A stretch of DNA of 64,000 bases from Littorina saxatilis (Eukaryota; Mollusca; Gastropoda; Littorinimorpha; Littorinidae): the NCBI RefSeq assembly GCF_037325665.1, contig NC_090246.1:15155451-15219450 (forward strand), in the 5' to 3' direction. The position numbers were made by a program, and so were the translations under genes. This document shows, piece by piece, positions 13,701-24,923 of this stretch (its first letter is position 1; each line of letters begins with the position of its first letter). Below the pieces are notes generated by a model. That model had not been told where the DNA came from. It made no database searches and was given only the letters and a program-made list of their open reading frames with translations.

Positions 13701-16700
13701 TACTGCCCTACTCCCGAGAGTACCAACCCTCATGACAAAAAATGGAACAGAAAACGTTCGGCTAATTGCCCATACCACCCCTGCTTCATTTGGAAAATTA
13801 CGGGTTTTTTTCTTAAAAACATGATGGGATTACAGCATTCTACACTGTTGCTACTGTTGCCTAAGACTAAGTTTAAAACCCAATGACAGTAGACACACTG
13901 AGTTTTTTTTAAATTTTTACTATTTTAAAAGATGCTTTCCCAGGGAGCCACTGTGGGGAATGGGGTGTCAAGAATAGCTGTCCAGGGGCAATTGCACTAG
14001 AATAATATTACATTGGACAACAACGTTTTTTATTTCTTTCTCCTTCACATACCATGAACAACTTTATCAAGAGTACCGACATAACATAAAGTAAACAAGC
14101 AGGCATCTGTGAGTTACAAGCAATCACAGAAGAATGTCAAGTCAACATTTTCCATCACAATAAGATTACTCGCAAAATTGTTTACCAGGAAATACCATAA
14201 CAAGCCCTCTCTTTATCAATTTCCTACAAAATTAAACCAACAACATTCACAAGCAAAAGGCACTTTGGCATGATAAATCAGTCAGTAAAACTTATGTGTC
14301 GCGGAGCTCACCCTCTACAATCCAAGCTAAAACCTCACTGTGTATATTGATTTCTAATTCTACTTCTGGTTCTTACCGAGCTACATATAAACCTTAATTT
14401 TCATATTTCATAAATGTACTGGCAAGTGCCACATATCTCACACTCACTCATTAACTATTCAGTTGTGAAGTAAAGAAAAAAAATAGCACACACATTTAAT
14501 ATGCTTCTAATAGAAGAATGTCAATCAGCTGACGACATGGTAAACTACATGTACAGTATTCTACGGCATACAAGGCAATACAGCATAACAGCTCCACACG
14601 TCACTTTTGGAGACAAAACTGTAATTCAGTCACATGTTCAGCACATACACTGATATAGCAGATAAGCCACACAAACAAAATTACCTGCAGTCCATTTAGT
14701 GATTTAGTCCTGGATGTTTTCCCTGTTGAACTTTGTGTGCAAAGGTTGTCATGCAGCTACTCACGACCACCTCAGCTTTTTTTTTTTTATTACCAGCGAC
14801 TAGCCAGTTTATATTATACATTGAACAATAAATATTGCTGGATACTTTTTTCCACTTTAATAGCCAATAGGTCTCAGTTCAGGTTTGTTGTGAACCTACT
14901 GTCATCCAAGTATGAATCAAAATTCAGTTACACTACAGGTAAGGCGCCAGTAGCGCATTACTACCAGTACCAAACGCAGGAGTAAAATACATGCCCCTTG
15001 TAGTTGTATGCCAAAATATATGGTAAGCTGTTAGGGGAAACTGAAAGACCATCAGTCGCTTTTTGGCTTCTACGACCATTTTTTGAATTTTACACTGATC
15101 ACTGGAACTGTAATTCTAACTGACTGGTTTCTTTACAAATGTACAACAAGGCACCTGTAAACTCCATAAATTTAAACAAATTAAATCAGTGAAAACATGA
15201 ATTCTAGGAACTGCACACACTCAGGAAGTTTTCATACATAACAAACCATAGTGGAAAACTGACAGTGATATTGAGAATGAGAAAAATACATTCAGATAGT
15301 CCACTTTATCATATGCCCAAACAAAAACAGATCCAATCTATTTGTCAACAATAATGATCACAAAAACTATGAAGATCAACTGAAAAGTGAAAAAACCAAT
15401 GCCTGAGCCTTTTGTGAATATGAACCAAGTAGATCCCAGGTTCTGTCCAACAATCACTGTATCTGCAGGGATGTCGTTAGGCGTCGGACATAGACCGATA
15501 AAGAGGCTCAAATGTCCGATTCACATAGCCGCATGGCGGTCAGATGTCCTATCAGTTTGAACTGAGCGCTGGCATTGCCCGATAAGAACTCAATTCATTC
15601 GGACAGCGCGATATTCGTTAATTTTCCTTTCAAGATACACATTTTCAAAAAGCAACCAAGCATCACGCATACAGGTGCATTGAAGTTGTGCAGTGCGGAT
15701 CTTGCGTTTGGGTGACACCCGTCTGCAGCACATTAAAGTTAGGAGTATGGGAGACAACTCCAACTGACTAAGTCTTGCGTCTGCTTTTGCTTTCAGTTTG
15801 AGACATTTTGACGAAGTGTACTGAGTTATGCCACCGAAAAATAAAAACAAAGCCTGCCAAAGTTCAACAAAAGCTGAACACGTTTGGATATTCAACGGCA
15901 TCCTGTGCTACATTAAGGTCAAAAACAGGGGGGAACACGGAGAGCGTCATTCTTGAAAATGAAAAAATTCTGACGTCCTATTGAAATTTCTGCAAGCAGT
16001 CAAATGTCCTATTGATGCTGAAGAGCTAGGACATTTGTCCTATAGGTATGAATTTGTAGCAACATCCCTGTATCTGGGAACACAATGGTGGTCAACCATG
16101 GTATACATTCATATTTAATGACAAAAATCTGACTTCTTTTTTATTGAACAGCCAGCTTACTGCCTGGCTTAGCAGTCAGTGGCACATGTGTTCACCGTCA
16201 CCTAGTCCACTGGAGGTCTGTAACTCAACAGCAAGGCCTGTTGCTCGTTGCCCACTCCCCCCTCGATCTGCTTCAAGTCTGATGCTTTTGCTTGAATTCT
16301 TTTATCTCTGGGAGCGAGTTTGAAGGTCTGTAACTGTCGGACTTCTACAAGTACAAACTCTGTCCACATTTATGACAGGGGGTAGACTGTGATGGGATAA
16401 CTAAAAATACTTTGAACATGCTTTCCATGATCTCAAGCTCACTTTTTCCTGAACAGTCGCAATGAAAATGAACATAGTTTTAGCATTCATCTATTGATTC
16501 TTCAGTCTTACTCTTAAACACAGAATAAACATTGTCGTTTCTTGATTCTTGATCCAACTGCATTTAAGATGAACCAAACAGCTGTCCCTTTTTCAGGTTG
16601 TTGGTGACACCTCTGCCAAGTTCTCTGACAACAGACAAGTCTGCAATGACTCATCATGTACAGCTCAAAGTAAAATAACACTTGTCTTTCAGATGAAAAA

Positions 16701-19129
16701 TATTTTGACTATCACAGAATAAGTCTGTAAACTTCAAAACTACATTAAAATAGAAAACCCTCATCAAGGCAGCGTTTAGGCCAAAGAAACAGAAGGATGA
16801 TTATCATCTCCTTACGCGACATGAATAAGTCGTGCTGATGCGACTCCGCACTGGGCATAACCGCCTAAATGTCCACATGTCCCAAAAGATGAAGCTGGTC
16901 CCCTACCCTACGTGCAGCTGTGGACTAGAGGACCAGACCACTGAACACATCCTCCAGCGATGCACCATCCTTGAGAGTCTGAGGAAAACTGTGTGGCCAA
17001 CTGTTGTCTCTCTTCACTGCAAGCTGTATGGAGGAAAGGATGACCTGGAGAAGACGGCATCATTCGTCTCGCTGTCCAAGCTGACAATATAACGTGTGAT
17101 CGACAAGAAGAAGAACAAGAAAATAGATTTGAACCCTTCACACACTTGCATAAGCTGAAAGTTCCATTATCAGTAAATTACAGTACCTCTTGACAGGAAG
17201 CGCATGCACATGTAGTGATGTACTGTTTACAAATTACATGTGCAGTATACACACACAGACATCTGAACCACTGAAGACGATGCGTGCATGAATCTTTCTG
17301 TTCAGGGTCTTGCTGTGTCTATGCTAAGCATTGACACACATCTTCTGTAAAATTTTTTTTATTGTGTACTAAACTCCTGGCTGCTTACTTGCAAGGCAAC
17401 TTTCAAGTTTCATGTGACAAAGTGCAACCACACTAGTGAGCTTTAGAAAGCACAGAAACTTAGTTCGTAGTCTTTATTCATGGGAAAACCCCCTGTCTAC
17501 GTCATCACTTTTGCGCTTCCGGAAGGTCACGACCTCCTCATTTGCATTACGTCCGATTCTTAGTTGCGCGAACTTGCGGTATTTTCATCATTTTGACGAA
17601 TCGTGATTCGCAGGTATGTTTCTGGTATTGGTTGCATGTATTGGGTCAATTGCTGTTAACGTAAGCTTGAATAAATGTTTTGACTGTATTCTCACACCAT
17701 TTTGTTGTTGTGTCGATTCGCTAAAATAGGTGTACTTTGCTCTTCAAACAGGGTGCTGTTTTGGTCTGCTTTTGCGCTCAGAATTAAAAATGGCGGACGA
17801 GTTGTTTCGATTGAGATTTTCAACATAAGTTTTGCATTATTTCTAGGTTTCAGGTGACTACCCTGGGCATGGTAAAGATGTAAAATCACTTTAATGGTGT
17901 ATCCTTATGAATGCGCACGAACACTATCCAATGTTTTAGCCATTGGTTTGGATGAGCACGACAAACATTTCGTCTGCTGCTAAAGGTGCTACCGCCTCAG
18001 AACCGCAGGCGCGAAGAAAAGTTCGCAGGGATTTCCCGATTGCATAACCGGAAACGAAAGGGATCGCTACGAACTAAGTTCCGTTGGTCAATCTAAAGCT
18101 CGCTACTATCAGTATCACTCAGACTCACGAAAGTTCCACCTCACAGGGGGGTGTCTTTGACATCTCTTTATTGGACATCCATCAGTTAGAAACAATACTT
18201 TAATCTGAAAATGCCTGCACATTTTTGCGAACCATTCTAATCATCATTGTTCCAGTAAAATCTACACATTACAGCAACACTAGTTCAGTAGTTGCACTTG
18301 CAGCTCTCCACATCTTGATGATGGTCACGGTGACCACTGTCGGACACACTCACGACAAAACAAAATAACCTATGCGTTGGTAACACTAACAGATCTTGAA
18401 TCTTATGGATCTTTCGGATTCACACCTCCAGGGTGTTCTCCATGGCAGTTTCTAAGATTCCTTTCCAGGAAGAATGCTCCCTACAGAATGCATTCATGAC
18501 CATCCATGCCTTCATTGCAGACAAATACACATACTGGCATACATTTGTATGATTTCATTTCTATATCTTTTAATGTTCTACCCTTCCTGTATTCTTCTCA
18601 CAGTAGGTGCACGGTGCAGTCAGAAATGTGGGGCCACGAGGCACGACTGAAGTGAAACAGTGAAATAGCAAAAACCGCACACGGGTGGATTTGCGTTCTT
18701 TGGTCATGCGGCACGAACCTCGCTGAAGGATTATACACATGCCATTTTTCGCTCGGGTATTTAAACCATTTAAAGCAACATTCTTACAAAAATAATAATC
18801 TATGATCTGGTCACATGGTCAAATAAGGTTACGTATTTATCGCATGCAAAATGACAAGTGAGACTGAGAGAAAGAGACGTCATGCATAAATTACTGACAG
18901 GCGTCGACATCAAACACAATCGCACTCACACACTTTTAACAACCTTTCAGCCATAACTAACCTCAGATGCTTCATCGTCATCACTTCCAGACATATCCGG
19001 ACCAAAATTAGACTCTAACACTTGCGATTGCTCGACAGCTTGCAATGGCGCACGGCTGCCTTCGTTTATTTCGACTGTTTTCACGTCACTGTTATCTTTC
19101 GCTTTCTCTCCCGAAGCATCTTGCATCAT
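211..19129 (-). CDS. ANKHD1/ANKRD17 (mask): Mask-type ankyrin-repeat and KH-domain protein (ANKHD1/ANKRD17 ortholog), 5' part, 17 exons
   Basis: Exons, in minus-strand order: 18962-19129, 13242-13404, 12454-12610, 11828-11963, 10777-10924, 10058-10291, 9128-9270, 8320-8509, 7159-7350, 6697-6806, 6201-6288, 5233-5360, 4564-4722, 3895-3988, 2244-2425, 1705-1815, 211-926. All phases agree and all junctions are GT-AG except the donor of exon 10 (GC). The joined product is about 1040 residues and is cut by the left window edge. Landmarks of the vertebrate proteins are present in order: EVDSFILDENDMEGS, TVDPETHARLEALLEAAG, ALTDPEVLRTLTSSVS, EEGESLLSLACSAGYYELAQ, then ankyrin repeats, PRVPVQGLAHIVPP, and the coiled segment ILEELQKVERELQEK. 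Family knowledge: Mask proteins are large cytoplasmic/nuclear scaffolds with two ankyrin arrays and a KH domain, acting in receptor tyrosine kinase and Hippo/Yorkie signalling. The second array and KH domain should lie left of position 1. The start at 19129 (MMQDASGEK) is the first Met of the exon; the 5' UTR is not defined. Confidence 0.93.
305..370 (-). repeat. Polyglutamine tract in Mask exon 17
   Basis: An interrupted CAA/CAG run, seen on the plus strand as TTG/CTG, encodes 18 consecutive Gln, then Thr and three more Gln, following a Pro-rich segment (LPPPP). CAA and CAG are mixed, so it is not a pure triplet run. The surrounding exon (211-926) is low-complexity, rich in Pro, Ser, Ala and Gln, and looks disordered. 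Confidence 0.85.
995..1441. mobile_element. MULE-like MITE with 11-bp target duplication
   Basis: The same 11 bases CATTGAAACAG occur at 984-994 and 1442-1452. Between them the ends are imperfect inverted repeats of about 45 bp: GGCAAATTGCCCCCC on the left and, reverse-complemented, GGCTTATTGCCCCCT on the right, each followed by GGACAACTGCCCC and ATTCTTTTC. The middle is AC-rich simple sequence with no coding. A 9-11 bp duplication points to Mutator-type transposition, by inference. It lies in a Mask intron. Confidence 0.7.
2824..3669 (-). mobile_element. AGGTCA-rich non-autonomous element, copy 1
   Basis: About 800 bp nearly identical, in inverted orientation, to 45979-46776. The ends carry a short inverted repeat around GACTCACATGC. 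No coding capacity. The body has at least six copies of TCAAGGTCA or its complement, and the right end has a GACGGACGGACACCGGG minisatellite that is much shorter in the other copy. It lies in the Mask intron between exons 14 and 15. Confidence 0.75.
4306..4595 (-). repeat. 85-bp tandem duplication spanning the 3' end and splice donor of Mask exon 13
   Basis: Units start at 4306, 4391, 4476 and 4561, exactly 85 bp apart; the copy at 4306 is slightly diverged and the one at 4561 runs into the real exon. Read on the minus strand, each unit carries a copy of about the last 25 bases of exon 13 (ending CTGGAAGAG), the donor GTGCGC and the first part of the intron. Four equivalent donors therefore lie in a row. 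Confidence 0.9.
4701..4905 (-). repeat. 58-bp tandem duplication spanning the acceptor and 5' end of Mask exon 13
   Basis: Units start at 4701, 4759, 4817 and 4875, spacing exactly 58 bp; the last is partial. Each has the first 22 bases of exon 13 (minus strand GATGGTTCGACGATGATCAT plus two more) with the acceptor AG and upstream intron. The unit at 4701 is the real exon start. The repeat differs in sequence and length from the 85-bp repeat at the other end of the same exon. Confidence 0.9.
6063..6178. repeat. Small fold-back element
   Basis: Arms of about 38 bp (CACCTCAACTCAACTATTAG... and its complement ...CTAATAGTTAAGTTGAGGTG) with two or three mismatches surround a loop of about 40 bp. 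It sits about 20 bp into the Mask intron after exon 11's donor. Looks like a short MITE; no target duplication was established. Confidence 0.6.
7620..8016 (-). mobile_element. SINE-like retroposon with 12-bp target duplication, copy 1
   Basis: GAGACCTACATC is found at 7608-7619 and 8017-8028. On the minus strand the element starts with a CCCGCGGGTTAGGGGGAAG-type head and ends with ACGTTAAACACCAAATAAAG followed by an (AAAG)n tail. The poly-G run at 7690-7726 is inside it. A second, slightly longer copy with its own duplication is at 44682-45189. No protein coding. Confidence 0.8.
9286..9352 (+). mobile_element. Fragment of the CAGTGGAACC / TTAAGACC MITE family
   Basis: ACAGTGAAACCCCTCTTTCAA, then several AAGAC(A/C)CCC blocks and CTCCCTTTTAGGACCC match the left part of the complete 171-bp copy at 34177-34347. 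No right end is seen. Mask intron. Confidence 0.55.
9379..9757 (+). mobile_element. Full-length tRNA-derived SINE
   Basis: A 13-bp duplication AGTTGAAATCTTG flanks it (9366-9378, 9758-9770). The head has pol III A- and B-box-like motifs (GTGGCGTGGTAGTAAGACG; GAGTTCAAATCCC), followed by a body whose last part (GAATGGCGGGGTAAAAACGG, TCATACACGTA, CCCATGAACGAA) also occurs as a 5'-truncated copy at 43570-43664. The 3' end is an AAGAAGAAG-type tail. In a Mask intron. Confidence 0.85.
10965..11348 (+). mobile_element. TTAAGACC-family MITE interrupted by a Harbinger-like MITE
   Basis: GATGGAACCTCACTTTCAAG on the left and GGGAGGTCTTAAAAGGAGGT on the right are the ends of the CAGTGGAACC family. The middle is replaced by the element at 11062-11290. 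Outer ends are approximate. Confidence 0.55.
11062..11290. mobile_element. PIF/Harbinger-like MITE, copy 1
   Basis: TTA target duplications at 11059-11061 and 11291-11293. Inverted ends read GGCAAAACAAAAAAAAAAGT and, reverse-complemented, GGCCAAAAAAAAAGGTCTG, both followed by TTTAC[G/A]GTAAC. The inner part has CCCGACC(G/T)ACCGACCC blocks and A/T runs. The same element with the same TTA flanks is at 62748-62982. TWA duplications are typical of PIF/Harbinger. Confidence 0.7.
15466..16071. mobile_element. hAT-like non-autonomous element with 6-bp target duplication (copy 1 of 3)
   Basis: TATCTG flanks the element (15460-15465, 16072-16077). Inverted ends are CAGGGATGTCG and, from the right, CAGGGATGTTG. 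The interior has CGGACATAGACCGATAAAG and GGACATTTGTCCTATAGG blocks shared with 31764-32720 and 38784-40033. Minus-strand text reading MPPKNKNKACQSSTKAEH resembles the MGPKKK/MTPKKK starts in the other two copies and looks like a decayed transposase N-terminus. Confidence 0.7.
16826..17125 (+). mobile_element. 5'-truncated non-LTR retrotransposon, C-terminal coding end
   Basis: The frame from 16832 reads LRTGHNRLNVHM, then PTCSCGLEDQTTEHILQRC and KLYGGKDDLEKTASFV. The Cys/His cluster CSCG...TEHILQRC after the RT region is typical of Jockey/I-group LINEs. The frame stops at 17092 and is followed by an AAGAAGAAGAAC tail. It lies antisense in Mask intron 1. Confidence 0.75.
17431..18112. mobile_element. 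Inverted-repeat DNA element (MITE-like), unclassified
   Basis: The left end (AGTGAGCTTTAGAAAG, then AACTTAGTTCGTAG) is matched in reverse complement at the right end (AGCGAGCTTTAGATTG, then AACTTAGTTCGTAG), about 50 bp with mismatches. Interior has no coding. A clear target duplication was not found, so the ends are approximate. Confidence 0.6.
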
Positions 19130-19437
19130 CTTGACATCAGCAAACGTATTTCAAAATGTCTCTGCTCATGAAATAGTTTTAGCAGATGGTAAATTGTTCT
19201 TCTTATTTTATCGTAGTAGTTACCACCTTGACCGCCATATTATGTGGGGTCTGTTCTCAGGGAAATGTCCCGGATGATGGCTGTCTGCGCACGAGCAGAC
19301 AACATACGTGCAGAGTTCTGCAAAGTATGGATCGGCAGATAGACGAGTCTAAACAGTGTCACCGTGGGCCACATGACACTCTTGTTTATGTGCAAAGGCA
19401 AAATGCAGCTTCTCGGGTTTGAGAGACAAGAATATAG

Positions 19438-19438
<1 letters not shown>

Positions 19439-19482
<44 letters not shown>

Positions 19483-19511
19483 GGACGGGGGGGGGGGGGG
19501 GGGGGGGGGGG
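19439..19511. repeat. (TG)n followed by (G)n
   Basis: A TG run of about 20 repeats ends in a G run of about 24, broken by GTTTGGGAC. Not coding. Confidence 0.9.
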
Positions 19512-20590
19512 TAACAAAAAAAATAAGGGAAGTAGAACGATATCTTTTCAGTTTCTGCGACAGTTTTCTTTGTGGCCGACTAATCCGTCTGAGTGGAAGA
19601 ACTTGAACGTGCCTTGAGCCTCAACGGCAGCTCAACGGTGCGCTGTCACCGAGTCGCGGCCTGCCGACTGACTTTCGTTTTACATTATTACGTAAGGCCT
19701 TATTTCGCAATCGACTTTAACTGACTTCCTTATTCAGTCCATAGTTTATCCACATCTCTCCCCCCCCCCCCCCCCACACACATCCCCCACCTCGGTCCCC
19801 TTCCCGGGCCACTCGGAGTCCCGCCCTCTACCCGGCCATTGTGTCCCCCCCCCCCCCCCCCCCCGGGCGGCGTGACCCAGCCCCACCCCAGTTTTAAAGA
19901 CCTCTGCGACCACCTTTTCAGGTCGTTCATTTATGTAAAGGGTGTTTGCCGACTGGCGTAGTTGCCTGCAACTCTGGAACCAACTGACTCGATCGGAGCA
20001 GCCGAGTCGTGCCGCAGTGCGCTGAGTCAAGTTCAGAACTTGACGTCTTGCCATCAGTGTATGTCAGTCAGTGTTTCAATGTTTCACTGAAGTCAGTCTC
20101 AGTCCGAACTTAAGCCGGTTCGCTGAGTTTGCCTACTGACAAAGTAACATGGGTACGATTTTCAATTGACTACACTTTTCAGTGCCGTTATCACTACTGA
20201 TGTGTCCAACTGTGGCCTGAAGGGTTTTGCCGTTTTAGAATTATCACTGGGGCCTGAGGAGGGCACATTTGACCCAGCGGGTTCACCGGGCCACGGGTAC
20301 CGGCCAAGCCTTTCTTCTGGACTCCTATTATGTTTTTCCAACACCGGAGAGAAGCAGCGCCCTGAAGCGTATTAAAAGGCTGCCATATTCGTAGCGTTCA
20401 TTAATTAATTCATATTGTTTACATGTGCTAATAATGTTATAAAACCGTGCTGTACCTAAGGGGATATAATAACGATTGGCTGTAGCTTTCGAACACAGAA
20501 AAAATTATTTCAGTATTGCAAAGTGGTGTTGATAGTGTCGAATGTAAACAGAACAGTCTCAAACGCCATCTTTGGTTTACGAAACGTCAC

Positions 20591-20908
20591 CAGGGCCGGA
20601 CCAAATGAGTTGTAAGGGGGGGGGGGGGGGGGTCCTCCTTTTTTGGGGGGGCAAATCAGCGAAGTGGCGAAGCCACTGCGCGAACTAGGGGGGGTCCGGG
20701 GGCATGCTCCCCCGGAAAATTTTTGAAAAACGGTTAAACTGAATCTGTGCAATCTGGTGCATTCTGGGCCTTGTTTTGAGGGTTAAGAGCAGCATTGTTT
20801 TGGTGCTAAAACTAGTAAAACTGAGTCAAAACAAGGTACATGCTTTTTCCAGGGGTGGGGTTCCGGAACCCCTGGAAACCCCCCCCCCCCCCCCTGGGTC
20901 CGGCCCTG
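20591..20908. mobile_element. hAT-like MITE with 5-bp target duplication, copy 1
   Basis: GTCAC flanks it (20586-20590, 20909-20913). Ends are CAGGGCCGGACC and, reverse-complemented, CAGGGCCGGACCC. A G run follows the left end and a C run precedes the right end, as in the related 23482-23691. No coding. Confidence 0.7.
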
Positions 20909-21388
20909 GTCACGAAGGGACGTCAACGGTCTAAAAATAGCCCAAGTCCTGGAGAACTGTTGCTAAACAATGCAATAAAGAATTACGAATTATTTCTCGA
21001 AATTGGTAAGGACTTCAAACCTAAAACTTTGCAGGAAGCTTAATTTATACATCCCCGCAACGATGGGAAAAACCCTGGACTGAAGTAATTAAACTAATTA
21101 AATAGGACTATGTCAGCCTTTAACTGTTTACCATACTTGTGGTGCGTTTTCCAGCAAACTGTGCCGGGCCGTGTCACGCGGTGCGTCTCGATTCAGGAAT
21201 AGTGGATTTCCATGCAGATTCCGGCTTCAAATTCGTCACATTCCCCATAAACTCCCATGAACGATCAGATCAATAGTATCCCTTTAACAATATTGTTGTT
21301 GATGGCCGCAGGAGTGGTCATCTATTGGAATGCATTCGGAGAGGTGACATGTCTCGTTTTGTTACCGTTCTCACGAGATCAGTTACAG

Positions 21389-21390
<2 letters not shown>

Positions 21391-21478
<88 letters not shown>
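21391..21478. repeat. (CT)n microsatellite
   Basis: A pure CT run of more than 40 repeats, followed by degenerate GTCTGTCTCT sequence to about 21600. Long reading frames across it are Ser/Leu or Arg/Glu repeats and not genes. Confidence 0.95.
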
Positions 21479-21484
<6 letters not shown>

Positions 21485-21898
21485 GTCTTTGTCTGTGTCT
21501 CCCTCTAAGTCTCTCCGCTTCTGTCTTTCTATGTCTGTCTCTGTCTGTGTGTGCAGTGTGTGTGTCAGTCTCTCTCTCTCGCTCTGGCTCTCTCTCTCTC
21601 TCATCCGACTCCTGGCACACAGGTCAAAGCAGAGGTTAACTTGAGTGCACGTGTACCTAGCAGGAGGGGGGTGATTCGGGTCAGAAGTGGGGTAAAGCAC
21701 TTTGGTCTTCAGTCTTTGGGTTATAGCTTTCAGTGGAGAAGATGCCAACATGAAATTGCACTATGCTCTACTATTTATTGTCCTTGTCTATCGGACACGA
21801 AGAAGGGAAGCTACAATCGCTCCAGGCCTGAGCCTGGACCAGTTGAGACGGTTACCTCATAGATCTGTTCATTCTTCAGTTTGTCGGTGTCAAAAGTG

Positions 21899-22408
21899 AT
21901 ACCCCCATTCCACACAACCGTTCTTTGTCCCGTTCCCGTACCAACCAAGGAATGCTGCCACAACAATGGAACGCTGCGCAAACGACCGTTTTTTGGCATC
22001 TTTCAGCAGCGTCTGACCATAGTGGCAGCCGTCCTTGCCGTCGGTAAGGGAACGGGACCTAGAACGGATGTGTGGAATGCGGGTATGACAACTCAGTGCG
22101 TGACTGAGAGCGCTACCGTTGCGTTACCGTTGTTTTAAGCGGTTCCTTTAACGATCCAAGCGTTCCGTTACCGATGGGTTGAGGTTCCATCAGTTCACCG
22201 TTCATTCTGATCGGGAAGGGAACGGCTAAAAATGTGAACATGCGGCCCAAACTCAGCCGTCCCTACCGACCCTACCGTTCGGCAAAGCAGTTCCGTTTAA
22301 CGATCAGTTAACGTTCATTGCGGTTCTGTCCCGATCCCTCCCGTGCCCGCACCGTTCCTTGGTCGGTACGGGAACGGGACTTAGAACGGTTGTGTGGAAA
22401 GGGGGTAT
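21899..22408. mobile_element. MITE with about 55-bp terminal inverted repeats
   Basis: The left end (ATACCCCCATTCCACACAAC, CGTTCT, GTCCCGTTCCCGTACC, AACCAAGGAA) matches the reverse complement of the right end (ATACCCCCTTTCCACACAAC...). A third copy of the terminal motif ends at about 22085, so it may be a short element (21899-22085) joined to a second one. No coding; superfamily not assigned. Confidence 0.7.
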
Positions 22409-23481
22409 AAGACTCGACCACTTGGCTTATGGTGGAGACAGCTGGAAGATCTCTGGATATAATTGAAGAGGAGTAGTCTTCCTTTTAGAAAATGTGTACT
22501 CTGCCTTGCAGATTACAAATTTGTGCTGTCGGGGCTGGGTAAAGGGAGTGGAGGGGTGGGGGGTGTGTAAGCGAGGGGTAAGAGAGACGAAAGAGAAAAC
22601 TGGACAGGGAAAAGTCACTGCCTGAAGTATTCAATAAAGCCACACACACAAAAAGAAATTACCACATATGCAGGTTTTCAATTAATATTTTTGCAAAGTA
22701 TCTGCACAAGCATGTGTGCCTCTGTGAGTATGTTCGTGGCTGCTTTCATGGGGTGCCTGTATCCTCAGGAATTTGAGGATTTCTTTTATCTCTCTTTTTC
22801 TGACACCGTTGATTAAACGTCATTTTTACCGGACGGTTTTTTTCCTTTCAGTTATAACTTATAAGTTGTAGTAGTTTGACCTTATTGTTTTAGGACAAGT
22901 AGAGCTCGTTCACCAGTAGCAAAGACTTACCAGTCCGTCAAGTGTGCCTGAGTGTGTGTGAAAGGGGGGGGGGTTCTCCCGTGACCGGCCACCTGCAATG
23001 TCAGTACGGACCGGTTTGCACTGGCCCAAGGGTGTCCGTTCATGAGAGGGACTGCTGTAACAGCAAAACTGACTAGTAAGTAATCAATTTATGCACTTGA
23101 CTATATTCACAACAGGGACCTATCACTCTTCTTTGCATGTTTTTATGCCTACGGATTTTCAAATACTCTGCAACACATGTAACCCAAATTTAACATGTGC
23201 CCGTACAATACCGCTTCTTTTATGAAAACATTGCTTCGGCCATATTGATTTTAATCAACCAATTTTCTTGTTTTTTTTCTGTAACTTGGCTGCAACTAGA
23301 TTACCACTGACTGATATGTCAGTTTTCTCCCGAGACTGACTAAACTCGGGACCCGTGTCGTATTAGGGGGTAAGGTGGGGGTGGTACAAGATGTCAGGAG
23401 GGATGCACAGTAAGGGGTCGGGTTCGCGACTGTCACAGTGATCACCGTGCGCATTGGCATTACATTCATACTAACATCCTG

Positions 23482-23691
23482 CAGGGCCGGATCAGTTAGC
23501 TTGTTAGGGTGGGGGGGGGGGGGGGGGGGGTGCTAAGAAAGGGAGCGAAGCGACCTAGACGAAAGAGAGAAGAGACCGATATTCGATTTGAACTTTCTCA
23601 TTTAATTTGTTTGTATGAAAAGTAACTCCATCAACATGCTTGACCCCCTTCAGCAACCCCCCCCCCCTCCCCCGCCCCTCGTCCGGCCCTG
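23482..23691. mobile_element. hAT-like MITE with 5-bp target duplication, copy 2
   Basis: TCCTG flanks it (23477-23481, 23692-23696). Ends are CAGGGCCGGATC and, reverse-complemented, CAGGGCCGGACGAGG. G-run and C-run positions match the copy at 20591-20908, but the interior differs. Confidence 0.7.
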
Positions 23692-24923
23692 TCCTGAGTA
23701 CCATCATAATTGTGCGACCTGTGACCGATGGTGACCGATATGATAGGGCTTGCGGCCTGACGCTAGTTTAGTGTCAGTGGTCAACTTATTAACGGCGGTG
23801 CTGATACATCAACAAAGCTAGTCACTGACCCTTCAGCAATCGATAGTGAGCTGGGCGCTACAAACATGGGCAATTCATGCATCAAGTTGTCAGGTCTTTT
23901 GGTGTTTACCTCGTTGTACATTCGTGAGGCCGATCGAGGTGCCGCATTAATGAACTGAGAAGAGTGCACCTGACTTGTTAACCTGTCTACTCCGCAGTGA
24001 CTATGGCAACACAATCAGAGCTCGAAAAGAATGTGTTTTAGTCAGAGTTACACAGTGAGTGGAGGTGGGGGAGGCGGGGGGGGGGGGGGGGGGGGGGCTG
24101 ACCGCGGACGATAGGACTGACTGACTGATAGCCGAACTCGGAAACGTTGAATATATTCAGTTTCTGAAGTTAAACTGTGTTTGACTTGCACGATTTGGTA
24201 CCCGGGCCAGCCGTGTTCAGTTAAAGCAAAGTCCGAAAAAGTGCCCACTGAACCTGGGTGTGAACGCGATTGGGATTTTGTTTGAGATTTCTGACTGCCA
24301 TTCCGACCAAGTGCTTGGTTCCCACCGGGTCAGATCAGGGAACTTCCTCGAGTCGTGCACACGGCCACCCCTGATCTCCAAGCATGCCAGGCGGACGAGA
24401 AGTAAACACGCTGAACGAAAATACCCCCTTCTCCTTCCCGCCAAGTTTCTCTCGCGCTTTGTTTTCGCCGGACAGTGCAATGTCAACACGGAAGCTATTA
24501 TATGCAGTCAAGTCAATGCACAGCCAGCAGTCGATCTTCTTCAGGGCCAGGTCAGGCGTCAGAGCTCAGAGGCCGCTTAATTGGCTCGGCTATAGCTGTG
24601 ACCAGACATTATAATTAGAAGTAGTTTACGACCATTACAGTCGACGCGCGGTAATACAATCGGCCACTTGTGCTTTTTCAAGAAGCCGATGTTACTAAAA
24701 ACAATAGAATGGATAACTGATTCTGGTAAATCGTTCATTGGAAGTACTCGATATTTATGCAACACTTTGATAAATTCGATCTTCAATACATAGTGCTTTT
24801 AGTTGTGCGCTATAGAAATCTCCTTAATAAAATACATCACTCAAAACCTTTGGAATGAATTAAAATGAGAGAAAAAAGACACAAATAACGAGTTAATTTT
24901 AAACTGACAGTTAAAATGTTCTT

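Larger units (their letters stand above)
13405..18961 (-). other. Mask intron 1 (5.6 kb)
   Basis: No exon was recognised between exons 1 and 2. It holds a C-run/CA microsatellite at 13671-13699, a hAT-like element (15466-16071), a LINE 3' fragment (16826-17125) and an inverted-repeat element (17431-18112). Nothing recognisable in 13920-15450 or 18120-18950. Confidence 0.7.

Noticed and set aside
19186-19422. 78-residue frame with a signal-peptide-like start opposite the Mask 5' end
   Set aside because: No homology, no splice or promoter evidence, and it runs towards a microsatellite; chance frame.
21257-21751. Several frames of about 100 residues across the CT repeat
   Set aside because: Simple-repeat translations (Ser/Leu, Arg/Glu).
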